Source: Streptomyces sp. CB02959
GTDB lineage: Bacteria > Actinomycetota > Actinomycetes > Streptomycetales > Streptomycetaceae
NCBI RefSeq assembly: GCF_002803155.1
Contig: NZ_NNBP01000013.1
Location: 96,514-160,513 of the forward strand
Direction: 5' to 3'
Length of the DNA: 64,000 bases
The position numbers and the translations under genes are program-made. Below, in pieces: positions 23,990-33,311 of the stretch (position 1 is its first letter; each line of letters starts with the position of its first letter). The notes under the pieces were generated by a model. The model ran no database searches and was not told the DNA's origin. It worked only from the letters and a program-made list of their open reading frames with translations.

Positions 23990-25807
23990 ATGAGACGACG
24001 CCGCTGGATCACCGGGCTGTGCACCGCGGTGGTGCTGGCTTGGTCAGGAGGGGCCGGAACGACCGCCCTGGCCGGAACGACCGCCGGCCGGGCGCCCGCA
24101 GACAGCGGTGCCGCCAACACCGACACCCCCATCGGGCAGAAACCGATGATGGGCTTCAACAACTGGGCGCGGTTCACGTGCGCGGCGCAGGCCCGGCTGG
24201 ACGGGACCCGGGCCGGCTACTCGTTCCAGGACTTCATGGAGGACCAGGCCAAGGCGATGAAGGCCACCGGTCTTGTCGCCGCCGGGTACAAGAACCTGAC
24301 CGTGGACGACTGCTGGATGCAGCGCACCTCGGCCGGATACCTGCACGGCGCCGCGCACTGGGGCGGCAGCAGTCAGCCCGGCTTCGACTGGGAACTCACC
24401 GGCTACGCCGATCGCCTGCACGCCCTCGGCATGGAGGCCGGGCTCTACAGCACCTCCGGTGAGAAGACCTGCCAGGGCGTGCCCGGCGGCGTCAAGGGCC
24501 ACGAGGACAACGACGCCCGCTCGCTCGCGTACTGGGGCATCGACTCGCTCAAGCTGGACAATTGCGGTACGACGTGGAGCGACCGGCAGCAGATCTTCAC
24601 CACCACGGCCAAGGCGCTGAACACCGCCACCACCGGCAACGACCGCAAGATCCTCTTCAACGAGTCGGCGCCGGCGGCCGCTTCGGGTGCCGAGTCGGTC
24701 AAGTACAAGACCATGGACTGGGTGCGCGGGCTCGGGCAGATGTGGCGGGTCAGCCCGGACATCACGGTGTGGCCCAAGGCCGCCTGGAACGACCCGAGCG
24801 CTGAATCGGCCTACCAGGGCGGCGTGTACCAGAACTTCACCGACACCGTGGCGCTGGCCCGGTACAACGGTGTCGGCAACCACAACGACGCCGACATGCT
24901 GCTGATCGGCGACAACAAGCAGCTCACGCCGCCCGAGCAGCGCAGCCAGTTCGCGCTGTGGTCGGCCATGGGCTCGCCGCTGATGATCAGCACCGACGTA
25001 CGGAAGATGGCGGCGCACCCGGAGGACTACCAGGAGCAACTCGCCATCCTGAAGAACAAGGACGTCATCGCCGTCGACCAGGATCCGCTGGGTGCCGGCG
25101 GCTACCTCGCCTCCCGCGACAACGCCTCCGCCACAGCCGGGATCGACGTCGTGGTCAAGCCGCTCGCCGACGGCAGCCGCGCGGTGACCGTCCTCAACAA
25201 GAACTCCTCGTCGGTGCAGTACAAACTGGACCTGTCCCGGATCGGCTTCGGCAACCTCAGCTGCACCCGCACCGCCCGCAACCTGTGGACCCACCAGGAC
25301 TCCCGGGTCACCGACTCGATCAGCACCACGATCGGCGGTCACGACAACGCCATGTTCACGGTGGCGCCCGGCAGTTGCGGCGGGGCGGCGGACGCGGTCG
25401 GGCAGATCCAGGCCGCGCAGAGCAACTTCCAGAAGACACCGTTCTGCCTGGACGCGCACCACGGTGCGACGAAGGGTGCCGAGGTCGCCCTGTGGGACTG
25501 TACCGGCGGCGCCAACCAGCAGTGGCGGCTGCGCGGCAACGGGCTGATCTCCAGTCTCCAGGACGACGGCCTGTGCATGACGGGCGACCCGACCGGCCTG
25601 CGGCTGGCCGCCTGCGTCGACAGCGACCCGCACCAACGCTGGACCTACCACCGCTCCGGCGAACTCCGGCAGGCCACGGGGGCATGCGTGGACATCAACG
25701 GCGGTGCGCTGGACGACCGTTCAGCCAAGGTGACCACCTACCAATGCGGCACGTACCAGCCCAACCAGACCTGGAGCGCCCCCTTCACCGCCCCACCTGC
25801 TGCCTGA
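23990..25807 (+). CDS. secreted GH27 alpha-galactosidase with C-terminal ricin-type lectin domain
   Basis: 605 residues: Sec signal peptide (RRRRWITGLCTAVVLAWSGG, cut near residue 30), GH27 barrel (PMMGFNNWARFTCAAQ; VDDCWM; YSTSGEKTCQGVPGG; IDSLKLDNC with the nucleophile Asp; GNHNDADMLLIG with the acid/base Asp), beta-sandwich domain, then a ricin-B lectin (~470-600; KTPFCLDAHHGATKGAEVAL and repeats of Q-W). It should hydrolyse alpha-1,6-galactosides or beta-arabinopyranosides outside the cell. ATG 23990 has GGGAGG 5 bases upstream. A TTGACG at 23876 could be a -35; the adjacent TGGAAACG may be half of a LacI-type operator (weak). Intact amid debris. Confidence 0.93.
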   Translation: MRRRRWITGLCTAVVLAWSGGAGTTALAGTTAGRAPADSGAANTDTPIGQKPMMGFNNWARFTCAAQARLDGTRAGYSFQDFMEDQAKAMKATGLVAAGYKNLTVDDCWMQRTSAGYLHGAAHWGGSSQPGFDWELTGYADRLHALGMEAGLYSTSGEKTCQGVPGGVKGHEDNDARSLAYWGIDSLKLDNCGTTWSDRQQIFTTTAKALNTATTGNDRKILFNESAPAAASGAESVKYKTMDWVRGLGQMWRVSPDITVWPKAAWNDPSAESAYQGGVYQNFTDTVALARYNGVGNHNDADMLLIGDNKQLTPPEQRSQFALWSAMGSPLMISTDVRKMAAHPEDYQEQLAILKNKDVIAVDQDPLGAGGYLASRDNASATAGIDVVVKPLADGSRAVTVLNKNSSSVQYKLDLSRIGFGNLSCTRTARNLWTHQDSRVTDSISTTIGGHDNAMFTVAPGSCGGAADAVGQIQAAQSNFQKTPFCLDAHHGATKGAEVALWDCTGGANQQWRLRGNGLISSLQDDGLCMTGDPTGLRLAACVDSDPHQRWTYHRSGELRQATGACVDINGGALDDRSAKVTTYQCGTYQPNQTWSAPFTAPPAA

Positions 25808-25851
25808 GCCGCGGTCCCTGGCGTCGTACGCACGACGCCGACGCCCGGAAG

Positions 25852-25887
25852 GCGCCCCGTCACCACCGCACGGCCGTGACGGGGCGC
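25852..25887 (+). terminator. terminator hairpin of the GH27 gene
   Basis: GCGCCCCGTCAC (25852-25863) pairs perfectly with GTGACGGGGCGC (25876-25887) around a 12-base loop, 45 bases past the stop. The following ~205 bases hold no gene. Confidence 0.8.
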
Positions 25888-26094
25888 GCCGCGTCGCGTG
25901 AGGGGGTGGAGCGCCGGCCGGGCCACGGAGCTTCCCAGCAGGGCACACACCCCACGGGAAGCCGCGCCCACGAATGGCGGCGACGGGCGTGCGGACGTGG
26001 CGAGGGCAAGCCACCGGATCTTCTCACCGGTGTCGCCAGGCCCTCTTCCGCGGCTGGTAGCGGGTAGCGTGAGGCTGAAGCCGAGGAGGTTCAC

Positions 26095-26385
26095 ATGGGC
26101 GAGATCGCGCCGGCAACGTGGACGACTGTGGTCGACGGGGAACTCGTTGAGATCCCAGCGACGATAGACGGAATCCATGCCGTGCTCCCCGAGGTAGACC
26201 GTGCCGCCTTCGAGGCCGAGGTCCGTCGCACGCCGGCCCAGGACCTCCACCGGGTCCTGGCGCGCTGGGCCCTGCCTGCCGCGGCCGAGCGCGAGGACGA
26301 CGCGATCCTGGCGCGGTTGAAGGCCGGCGACTTCACCGGCTGCGTCCCGCAGGACGGCGACGAGCACCACGCGGGGGTGGCGTGA
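26095..26385 (+). CDS. putative antitoxin of a RelE/ParE-like pair
   Basis: 96-residue acidic protein, sequence MGEIAPATWTTVVDGELVEI onward, with a predicted helical middle (VDRAAFEAEVRRTPAQDLHR). GAGG precedes the start. Its stop overlaps the start of the toxin-like gene (GTGA), the usual antitoxin-first order. No recognisable DNA-binding domain, so assignment rests on context. Confidence 0.6.
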   Translation: MGEIAPATWTTVVDGELVEIPATIDGIHAVLPEVDRAAFEAEVRRTPAQDLHRVLARWALPAAAEREDDAILARLKAGDFTGCVPQDGDEHHAGVA

Positions 26386-26630
26386 GCACGTACCGCATCC
26401 AGTACGCCGACCCGGCCGAAGCCGCACGCAAGGCGATGCCGCCCGAGGCCCGCACGGGATTCGAGCGCGCCATGGGCAAGACTCTGAGCGTCGACCCCTA
26501 CGGCCATGGCTCCATCGCGGTCAAAGGCGGCGACCGTGACTACCGCGAGGTCACCGTCGCCGGCACCTTCGTCGTCTACTACGTCAGCGCCTCGATCCTC
26601 GTCGTCACCGGGGTTCGCATCGTCCACTGA
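26382..26630 (+). CDS. RelE/ParE-superfamily toxin-like protein
   Basis: 82 residues: helical N-terminus (YADPAEAARKAMPPEARTGF) followed by beta-strands YGHGSIAVKGGDRDYREVTV, then GTFVVYYVSASILVVTGVRI, the compact RelE/ParE pattern with a conserved strand pair YRE and VVYYV. Type II toxins of this fold cut ribosome-bound mRNA or poison gyrase; which applies here is unclear. Coupled to the antitoxin, and followed at once by a strong terminator. May stabilise the accessory region. Confidence 0.68.
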   Translation: MSTYRIQYADPAEAARKAMPPEARTGFERAMGKTLSVDPYGHGSIAVKGGDRDYREVTVAGTFVVYYVSASILVVTGVRIVH

Positions 26631-26650
26631 AGCTGTGCACACGCACAACG

Positions 26651-26674
26651 GCCCCGGGACGAATGTCCCGGGGC
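26651..26674 (+). terminator. terminator of the toxin-antitoxin pair
   Basis: GCCCCGGGAC, loop GAAT, GTCCCGGGGC: a perfect 10-bp stem 21 bases after the toxin stop. The remaining ~290 bases up to 26965 show no convincing gene. Confidence 0.9.
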
Positions 26675-26965
26675 CCGGTTATGGATACCGGTCTGCACAA
26701 CGGCTTCGCTGCGTCTGGGTCACGCTGGGTGCGCTCTTGAGCGCTGAGGTTCATGGGTTCTCGTCGAGCCTGGCATTGCGGCTGGCCATGTCGTGCTGTT
26801 CCTGGGGGAGCTTGGCGAGTCCGGTTTCGCTGTGTGGTCCGCCGGGACGGGTCAGCGTGTCAGGAAGCACTGGCATTGCGCTCCAGGCGGGTTGTCTTGG
26901 CGGCCTCGGGGATGGTGGCCTGGGTTGAGTCGGAGGCTTCCCAATGGTTGTCAAATGGCGCTGTT

Positions 26966-27427
26966 TCAGCGCTGGATCGTGACAACCATCTGCGGCAGCA
27001 CTCTGCCGGCGATGGAGCCCGAGGGGACGCTTCCTATGCGGACTGCACCCATGGCGCAGTAGAAAGGCTCGGCATTCGGGTCCGCGTCGATCGTGAGCTG
27101 GGCGAACCCCAGGTCTCGTCCAGCTGCGATGGTGCGTTCGAACAGCAGGCGGCCGACCCCCTGGCCAATGGCCTGCGGCTCGACAAACATCATGCCCAGA
27201 ACGCCTGTGGGTGGCTCGCCCTCAAGAGTTGTGAAGCCCAGGATGTGGCCACCTCTGTCAGCGACCGTCGCTCGTCGGCGTGCAACCTCGTGCGCGGCAA
27301 CGGTGAGCTCGTCTCGACAGGCTTTCAGGAAGTCGGCGTCATAGCCCCAGTGCGCCTTGGACCGCAGTGCCAAGTCGGTGAGTATGTCGGCTTCTGTGGC
27401 CCGTGCGGGCCTGATCAGCACGTCCAT
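26966..27427 (-). CDS. GNAT family N-acetyltransferase
   Basis: 153 residues: IRPARATEADILTDLALRSK at the N-terminus, GMMFVEPQAIGQGVGRLLFE as the acetyl-CoA loop (Q-x-x-G-x-G pattern), and LTIDADPNAEPFYCAMGAVR, the classical FYxxxGF-like motif. Complete in length. Substrate unknown. Lies beside a decayed IS110 element. Confidence 0.85.
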   Translation of the reverse strand: MDVLIRPARATEADILTDLALRSKAHWGYDADFLKACRDELTVAAHEVARRRATVADRGGHILGFTTLEGEPPTGVLGMMFVEPQAIGQGVGRLLFERTIAAGRDLGFAQLTIDADPNAEPFYCAMGAVRIGSVPSGSIAGRVLPQMVVTIQR

Positions 27428-27526
27428 CTGCGTCCCCCGCTCAGGTGTAGGTCTTTCGATCCTCGCACCCCGCAGCCGTGCGGGAACAGTGCACCGCGGT
27501 GGCTTCCGGCTGGGCAGGAAGAGCGT

Positions 27527-28490
27527 TCAGCAGGCCGCTGCTGGAGGCTCGACTTGGTAGCACCGTCGGTCGCGGATGAGTGCCCACAGGACGTTGACGC
27601 GTCGCCGGGCCAGCGCCAGGACAGCCTGGATGCGGCTCTTCCCTTCGGCTCTCTTGCGGGCGTAGAACCGCTTGGAGTTGGGATCGCTCCAGGAGCTGAC
27701 CAGCGCGGATGTGGAGAAGACGTGCTGCAGGCGTCGGTGGTAGCGCTGTGATCGGCGCAGATTCCCGCTGGTCTTCCCGGAGCCGTGCGGGGCGGGAGCG
27801 ACACCGCCGAAGGCCGCGAGCCGGTCCGCGGTGGGGAAGCCGTCCAGGCTGCCGCTGACCGCAACCAGGAACTCGGCACCGAGCTTGGGGCCCATGCCCG
27901 GCATGCTGAGAACTGTTTCGGCCAGTTCGTGTTCACGAAACCGTCCGGCGATGAGCTTTTCGGTCTCGGTGATCTTCTCGTTGAGGACCATCACCTCCTT
28001 TGCCAGGGTGTGCACCATCTGGGCGATGACCGTCTCGCCGGCGACGGCGGTGTGCTGCCGTTCGCCGGCCTCCACGGCTGCTTTGGCCAGGTTCTCAGCT
28101 CCACGGACTTTGCGGTTGCGCAGCCAGGCCGTGAGCCGGCTGAGGCCGATCCGGCGCAGAGCGTCCGGAGCCTGGTAGCCAGCGAGGAGGACCAGGGGTC
28201 CGGCGTCGGTGAGTTCCACAGCCCGTTCCACAGCGGGGAAAATGCTGGTCAGCACCGCGGAGCCGGTTGACGGTGCGGGTTCGCTCGGCGACCAGGTCGA
28301 TGCGGCGGCTGGTCAGAAGTGCCAGCTCGATCGTGTCCTCGTCGCCGGTGCGGATGGGCCGCAGGTCCCGCCGCATGCGTGCCTGGTCAGCGATGATCCT
28401 GGCATCGCGGGCGTCGGTCTGTCCTTCGCCGCGATAGGCAACGGACGCGCGGTTCACCATGCGGCCGGGGATGTACAGCAGCTCCTGCAT
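27527..28490 (-). pseudogene. IS110-family transposase, 5'-truncated and frameshifted
   Basis: Two overlapping frames make one transposase. The upstream part reads YIPGRMVNRASVAYRGEGQT, DARDARIIADQAR, RIDLVAERTRTVNRLR (end of the DEDD domain). The downstream part from 28255 carries the transposase-20 domain: LSMPGMGPKLGAEFLVAVSG, ADRLAAFGGVAPAPHGSGK, SKRFYARKRAEGKSRIQAV. The frame is lost where CGCGCG appears reduced to CGCG near 28260 (a 2-base loss). The first catalytic Asp region is missing because the 5' end is replaced by an AAA-kinase fragment. IS110 elements lack terminal repeats, so boundaries are not visible. Confidence 0.85.
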
Positions 28491-28499
28491 GTGGTTGCT

Positions 28500-28815
28500 G
28501 TTGGGTGGCTGGACGGCGGCGGTTTCGAGCGTGGCAGGTGTCCGGGTCGGCCATGAAGCGCACGGCGACGATCCGGCGTCGGTGCCGTCGGGCCCGCTCC
28601 ACGAGGTCGGCCCTCACGCGCACCTCGACGTTCGTACTGTCCAAGAACACCTTGTCCCCGGTGCTCAGATGTTTGTCCAGCAGGGCGTTCCGCCGGGCGA
28701 CGGCGGGCGCGGTGACGGCCTGGTTGCCCTCGCCGCCGATTTCGCGCCGCAGGGCGTCGAGGCAGATGATCACGTCGATGCCCGCGGACGCGGCAAAGGT
28801 CGACTTGGAATAACC
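28500..28815 (-). pseudogene. AAA/P-loop kinase fragment
   Basis: Reads SKSTFAASAGIDVIICLDAL, GDKVFLDSTNVEVRVRADLV, ERARRHRRRIVAVRFMADPD, and CHARNRRRPATQQ. This matches polynucleotide-kinase-like AAA ATPases, but the P-loop is reduced to SKSTF (expected GxxGSGKSTF) and both ends are lost. Downstream it is joined to the IS110 remnant. Confidence 0.6.
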
Positions 28816-28818
28816 CGC

Positions 28819-29243
28819 GTGTCACCTCTGGATACACCCGCCGTTCGCACCCCTCACGAGGTGCTGACCTGCTACTACCAAGCCATGCTCGACAAGTCCC
28901 CGGACGATCTCGCCGATCTCTACTCCATCGACGCGGTGCACGAGTTCCCGTTCGCCTCACCCGGATTTCCCCCGAGCTTCGAGGGTCGTGAGGCCGTGCG
29001 CGCCGGATACCGGGCAGCCTGGGGCGCCAGCCCGTCCAGGTGGAGGAGGTCAGGAGGGGCGCGGCCTACGAGACCGCCGATCCCGAAGTGATCGTCGCCG
29101 AGCATGTCGTGGTGGGAACGCTGCCCGCCAAGGCCACCACGTTCACCGTCCCCGGGCTCCTGATACTCCACGTCCGCAACGGACTGATCACGCGAGTCCG
29201 CGACTACATGGACGGCTTGGGCGTCGCCAGCGCCCGAAAGTGA
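28819..29243 (+). pseudogene. SnoaL-like protein, single-base frameshift
   Basis: First frame from GTG 28819: TPHEVLTCYYQAMLDKSPDD, LADLYSIDAVHEFPFASPGF, GREAVRAGYRAAWG. Second frame from about 29025: QPVQVEEVRRGAAYETADPE, VIVAEHVVVGTLPAKAT, LLILHVRNGLITRVRDYMD. Together they give a full ~140-residue SnoaL-fold (ketosteroid isomerase-like) protein. Restoring one C near 29025 (GGGGCCGCCAG for GGGGCGCCAG) repairs it. It may be a recent mutation or a sequencing error; otherwise the gene looks intact. Confidence 0.8.
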
Positions 29244-29318
29244 AGGCCCGAGCAGTACAGCGGCGGCCTGACCTGAGACGAGACGGCGCTCAGCCCGTTC
29301 GGCCCTGACCCTCGAGAT

Positions 29319-29406
29319 CTGTCTCAACGAATCAAGTCCTCGCGTCTCACCCAATCCAGTCCACGCAGGTCAGCGCAGGGGTGGGCGACCAACTTCGTTG
29401 AGACAG
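29319..29406. repeat. 13-bp inverted repeat beginning CTGTCTCAACGAA
   Basis: CTGTCTCAACGAA (29319-29331) is repeated in perfect inverse at 29394-29406, 62 bases apart. The TGTCTCA core is also the inner end of the trio-element repeats. Could be the ends of a tiny non-autonomous element or a regulatory hairpin. Confidence 0.7.
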
Positions 29407-29466
29407 GACATCCGTCCGGGCTACGCTGCGGTCAAGCGGCCGGCTGCACATGGGGAGACCGCGAGC

Positions 29467-29560
29467 GTGAGACCACTGCTGTTTCTGGATGACGGGCCGC
29501 TGAACCCATACGCGGCACTCTCGGGTACTTGCCCGAGGACTACACGGGGGTCGGCGTTGT
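29467..29560 (+). pseudogene. HAD-like hydrolase 5' remnant
   Basis: GTG at 29467 opens VRPLLFLDDGPLNPYAAL, matching the start of streptomycete HAD-type proteins (usually LLxLDVDGPLNPYA), but the Val of DVDG is missing and similarity ends after ~20 codons. From here to 29678 nothing else is recognisable. Confidence 0.45.
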
Positions 29561-29678
29561 CGCCTGATGGCTCGTCAGAGTGGTGCCGCAGTGTGTCCGT
29601 AATTTACCGCGACAGGTGACACGCTGAAGGCCCAGGATGTGCGGGGATCCCGGGTTACGGAATGGGTGAGCGTGTCGT

Positions 29679-31616
29679 ATGAGTCAAAACGTACCGGAGT
29701 TGACCGCAGAGTTCCTAGTGGACAGCGACGGGCCGCGATGCGCGGTGATCTCCCCGGATGGCGCCTGGGTGGCCTACGTGGTGGCTTCGGCCGGTCGGGG
29801 TCCGCACCCGGTCGGCGCACTGTGGGTCGCCGCCGCTGATGGAGGCTCACCTCCCCGGGAGCTGGCCTGCGGTACGGCGTGCGAGGGTGTGCCGAGGTGG
29901 GCGCCGGACTCGGCGTCGCTCTTCCTCCTGTCGGACGGGCAACTGCACCGCGTCGGACTCGACGGCGGGCGGTGCGAGACTCTGACTGCCTGGCGGGGCG
30001 GGATCGTGGACCACTGGCCGCTCGCCGGTGGCGAGATGGTCGCCGTGATCGCCACGGATGAGCCGAGTGAGCAGGACGAACGCCGGAAGGCCGAGCGCGA
30101 CGACGCGATTGTATGGGGAGCGGGGGCTCCCCCTGGCCGGTTGCGCCTCCTGCACCTGGGTACTCGCGAGCTGCGGGTGTTGGCGGAGCTTGGCGACAGG
30201 CACGTCGTCGACGTGGTCCAGCGACCGGACGGTGGCTCCTTGGCGGTCATCAGCTGGTCCTGCCCGCAGTTCGATCCCGGAATGTTCACCGCCGAGTTGC
30301 ACGTGGTCGATCCCGCCACGGGAATGCTCCTCGATCTGGGTCGGATGGGGCTGCTGGCGTGCTCACCGATCTGGTGGAGCGTCCGCGATGTCTGGCGGGT
30401 GGCCTACCTGGCGGTGACTCCTCCTGGTTTGGTCGGCGGTCTCGCCGTTTTCGACGTCGCCGTGCCCGAACCCGGTGCTGCTGCTGGGGAGCATCGCAAT
30501 CTGACCGCGGGCATGGACGTCTGCCCGACCGAGCTGGTGCAGGTCGAGAACGGGGCTCCCTTGGCGCTGTTCGCCGATGGCCTCGACACCGCGATCTACC
30601 GGCTCGACCCCGACGTGGGGCGCTTCGTGCGTGTGTCCACGCGGGTCGGCCGTGTCGATTCCATGACCGCCAGCAGTTCGGGTGAGGCGGTCGCTGTGCT
30701 GGCGAGCACGGCCTATGAGCCGGGGGACGTGCACTGCGGGCCTCCCGGCGGTCGGCTGGTCCGGCTCAGCGACACCAGGCCGGATCTGCGGCGGGTCAGG
30801 TGGGGCACCCAGGAGCGCCTCTCCTACAAGGCTGGCGACGGCCTGGACCTGGACGGGCTGCTGATCCTGCCGGTTGGCAGGCGTCGGCAGGACGGCCCGT
30901 TCCCGCTCATCACCCTGGTTCACGGCGGCCCCTATGACCGGTACTGCGACGACTTGAATACCACCTGGTTCTCCCCTCAGTGGCTTGCGGCCGCGGGATA
31001 CGCGGTCTTCCTGCCCAATCCACGGGGCGGTCAGGGACACGGCCACGCGTTCGCGGCGGCGGTCGCGGGCAAGGTCGGCCTTGAGGAATGGACCGACATC
31101 CTCACCGGGATCGACCTGCTGATCGCCGACGGGGTCGCGGACCCGGACCGGCTCGGAATCGACGGGTGGAGCCACGGCGGATTCATGGCCGCATGGGCGG
31201 TGGGGCAGACCGACCGGTTCAAGGCCGCGCTGATTGGCGCCGGGATCACTGACTGGGGCATGCAAGCAGCCACCGGCGAGGAGGGAGTCCTGGAATCCGG
31301 ACTCGGCGGCAGTATCGGCTGGGAGGGGCCTGGCCCGCACCTCCACGACCGGCTCAGCCCGGTCTCGTTCGCCTCGAAGGTCACCACCCCGGTGCTGATC
31401 CTGCACGGCCAGGACGACACGAACGTTCCACTCGGCCAGGCAACATACTTCCACCGCGCGCTGTGCCGATTCGGCGTCGAGCACGAGTTCGTCGTCTACC
31501 CCCGCGAGGGACACTTGATCATGGAGCGCAACCACCGGATCGACGTACTCCGGCGCACCCGTGCGTGGTTCGGGCGATGGCTCGGTGCCCCGGCTTCGGA
31601 CAACGACCCGATCTGA
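29679..31616 (+). CDS. S9 family (prolyl oligopeptidase-like) serine peptidase
   Basis: 645 residues, cytosolic. The N-terminal ~370 residues form a beta-propeller (repeats such as CAVISPDGAWVAYVV, VPRWAPDSASLFLLSDG). The C-terminal alpha/beta-hydrolase domain has oxyanion region LVHGGPYDRYCDD, PNPRGGQGHG, nucleophile GWSHGG, catalytic Asp in HGQDDTNVP and His in YPREGHLI: a complete triad. It should cleave short peptides or acyl-peptides. No signal peptide. It stands alone within the accessory region; a peptide-detoxifying or natural-product role is possible but unsupported. Confidence 0.92.
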   Translation: MSQNVPELTAEFLVDSDGPRCAVISPDGAWVAYVVASAGRGPHPVGALWVAAADGGSPPRELACGTACEGVPRWAPDSASLFLLSDGQLHRVGLDGGRCETLTAWRGGIVDHWPLAGGEMVAVIATDEPSEQDERRKAERDDAIVWGAGAPPGRLRLLHLGTRELRVLAELGDRHVVDVVQRPDGGSLAVISWSCPQFDPGMFTAELHVVDPATGMLLDLGRMGLLACSPIWWSVRDVWRVAYLAVTPPGLVGGLAVFDVAVPEPGAAAGEHRNLTAGMDVCPTELVQVENGAPLALFADGLDTAIYRLDPDVGRFVRVSTRVGRVDSMTASSSGEAVAVLASTAYEPGDVHCGPPGGRLVRLSDTRPDLRRVRWGTQERLSYKAGDGLDLDGLLILPVGRRRQDGPFPLITLVHGGPYDRYCDDLNTTWFSPQWLAAAGYAVFLPNPRGGQGHGHAFAAAVAGKVGLEEWTDILTGIDLLIADGVADPDRLGIDGWSHGGFMAAWAVGQTDRFKAALIGAGITDWGMQAATGEEGVLESGLGGSIGWEGPGPHLHDRLSPVSFASKVTTPVLILHGQDDTNVPLGQATYFHRALCRFGVEHEFVVYPREGHLIMERNHRIDVLRRTRAWFGRWLGAPASDNDPI

Positions 31617-31659
31617 CCCAGCAGCCCCGTCCCGCACTTCAACTTGCGGGGCCGGAGGA

Positions 31660-31844
31660 TTGTCAAGCGATGTCCTGTGCTCCCGTCTGCAGTCCGCCTC
31701 GGTGGCGCCGAGGTTGAGCGCGGCCAGGACGGCGGCGTGCATGTCCTGCAGGTCGCTGATGCTGTTTCCCTGCTGGACGGTGTCCGCGGCGGCGGCCGCC
31801 TTGGCGACTGCGTGCTGCTTGGCGAGTGCGTGCTGCGTGGTCAT
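31660..31844 (-). CDS. small unknown ORF, probably truncated
   Basis: ATG at 31844, with AAGGAAA 9 bases upstream, reads TTQHALAKQHAVAKAAAAAD, TVQQGNSISDLQDMHAAVLA, ALNLGATEAD, a helical coding-like segment that could be the start of a small HTH-type protein. After about 60 codons the composition becomes noncoding and the frame runs on antisense to the S9 peptidase, so the 3' end is probably lost. Function unknown. Confidence 0.35.
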
Positions 31845-32031
31845 GGCTGAATTTCCTTGTCGGGCGGGCGGAGAGGGTTCTCACCGCGAATCCCGGTGAA
31901 CGATTAAGGGGCATTCACGAGTGGGGGTGACCTGCGGCGACAAGTGGCCCTGAAGATCAAGGGTCCTTCCCCTTGCTGTCACGATTGCCGGACCGCCCTG
32001 AGAGGTGCAGGTGAGCATGTTCTTGACAGGG

Positions 32032-33311
32032 TCAGTGTGTGAGGTCCGGGGTGTCCTCGTGGATCGTGTCCGGTTCGACGATCTTTCGCGCCTTCCCCGT
32101 GCGTGTTACACCGATCGCCCAAACGATCGCGTAGACAACAGCGAGCCCTGCGAGAAGCCGGGTGGTGTCGGGCATGCCGATGGACGCGGCCAGAGGTGCC
32201 ACCGCGAGAGACGACACGCCTTGAAAAGCGGAGGAGAGGCCGAAGACGAGGACCATGACACGGCCGCGGATGTGGTCGGGGGTCGCGAGCTGAAGGCCGT
32301 TGAGGGCGAGGATGGCGCACGCGCCCACTCCGATGTGGCCGATCAGTGCTGCGGCCATGCCGGGACCGAGGGCTGTGACCTGTGCCAGGGCAAGATAGCC
32401 GACCCCGAAGACCGCCAGGGCGGCTCCGGCTGCGTGCAGTCTCCGACGTGGAAGCGGTCAAGGGCGTAAACAGGCAACAGGCCGACCATGCCGTAGCAGA
32501 GGCGCAGTCCCACGGTCAGCCGCAGAAAGGCGGAGACTACCGGGGTGGACCGTACGAAGGTCCAGAGTTCGGCTGTATCGGCCCGCATCCGGATCCGACG
32601 AGTCGTCATCACCTTGGAGAGCGGCTGTCTGATCCTCACGATGAGGAGTGCGGAGACAGCGAAGGACGCACCGTCGATGATGAGGGTCGCCGAGGCACCC
32701 CATGCCGCCGAGACCACACCCCCCAGGCCGGCTCCCACCAACAGGCCCGCCGAGTAAAGGCTTCCGAGCGCGGTCTGCGCCAGTGGCAGCTCACGGGAGG
32801 TGACGAGGTTCGGCAGTGCGGCCTCGGGGATCGGGCTCGCAATGGCGGCGGCGATGGACAGCCCTGCCAGGCAGCCAAGGGCCAGCGGGACGGACCGGGT
32901 GTGAAAGGCAACCAGCAGGCCGGCGACCGGAATGATCGCGCCCAGGTCACACGCGATGCGCAGGCGTTGCCGGTCGAACCTGTCGGTGAGCGGACCGATC
33001 AGCGGCAGCAGCACAACTCCGGGCAGGGAGTTGACGGCGAACAGCAGCGCTGTCCAGCCCGCCGAGCCCGTATGGCGGTAGACGAAGCTGCTGAGGGCGA
33101 CGAAAGTGAACCAGTCACCGGTCAGGCTTAGAGCGGAAGCACAGAAGAGGCGTCGGAAGTCGGCGTTATCACGCAGGAGCGCGACAAGACTTCCGTGAGG
33201 GCGGCGTCGAGCGAAGAACACCAATGACTCCAGCAGTGTGACGTCCCGAACGATGACCGGGACGAGCGACGGAATGACGTCGTGTGTGCCCTGCGGCCTG
33301 CGGAGGGCCAC
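32032..33311 (-). pseudogene. MFS transporter, frameshifted
   Basis: Main frame from 33311: LVALLRDNADFRRLFCASAL, SLTGDWFTFVALSSFVY, PLIGPLTDRFDRQRLRIACD (the MFS loop 2-3 signature), ending after ~300 codons near DRFHVGD. Similarity resumes in another frame: GAALAVFGVGYLALAQVTAL, MAAALIGHIGVGACAILALN, then HIRGRVMVLVFGLSSAFQG, VSSLAVAPLAASIGMPDTTR. Together ~12 TM segments of a drug-efflux-like permease. The break lies at about 32440-32460. Inactive unless the shift is a sequence error. Confidence 0.75.

Noticed and set aside
30363..31844. 493-codon minus-strand frame opposite the S9 peptidase
   Set aside because: Antisense shadow; only its first ~60 codons upstream of the peptidase look coding and are listed as a small ORF.
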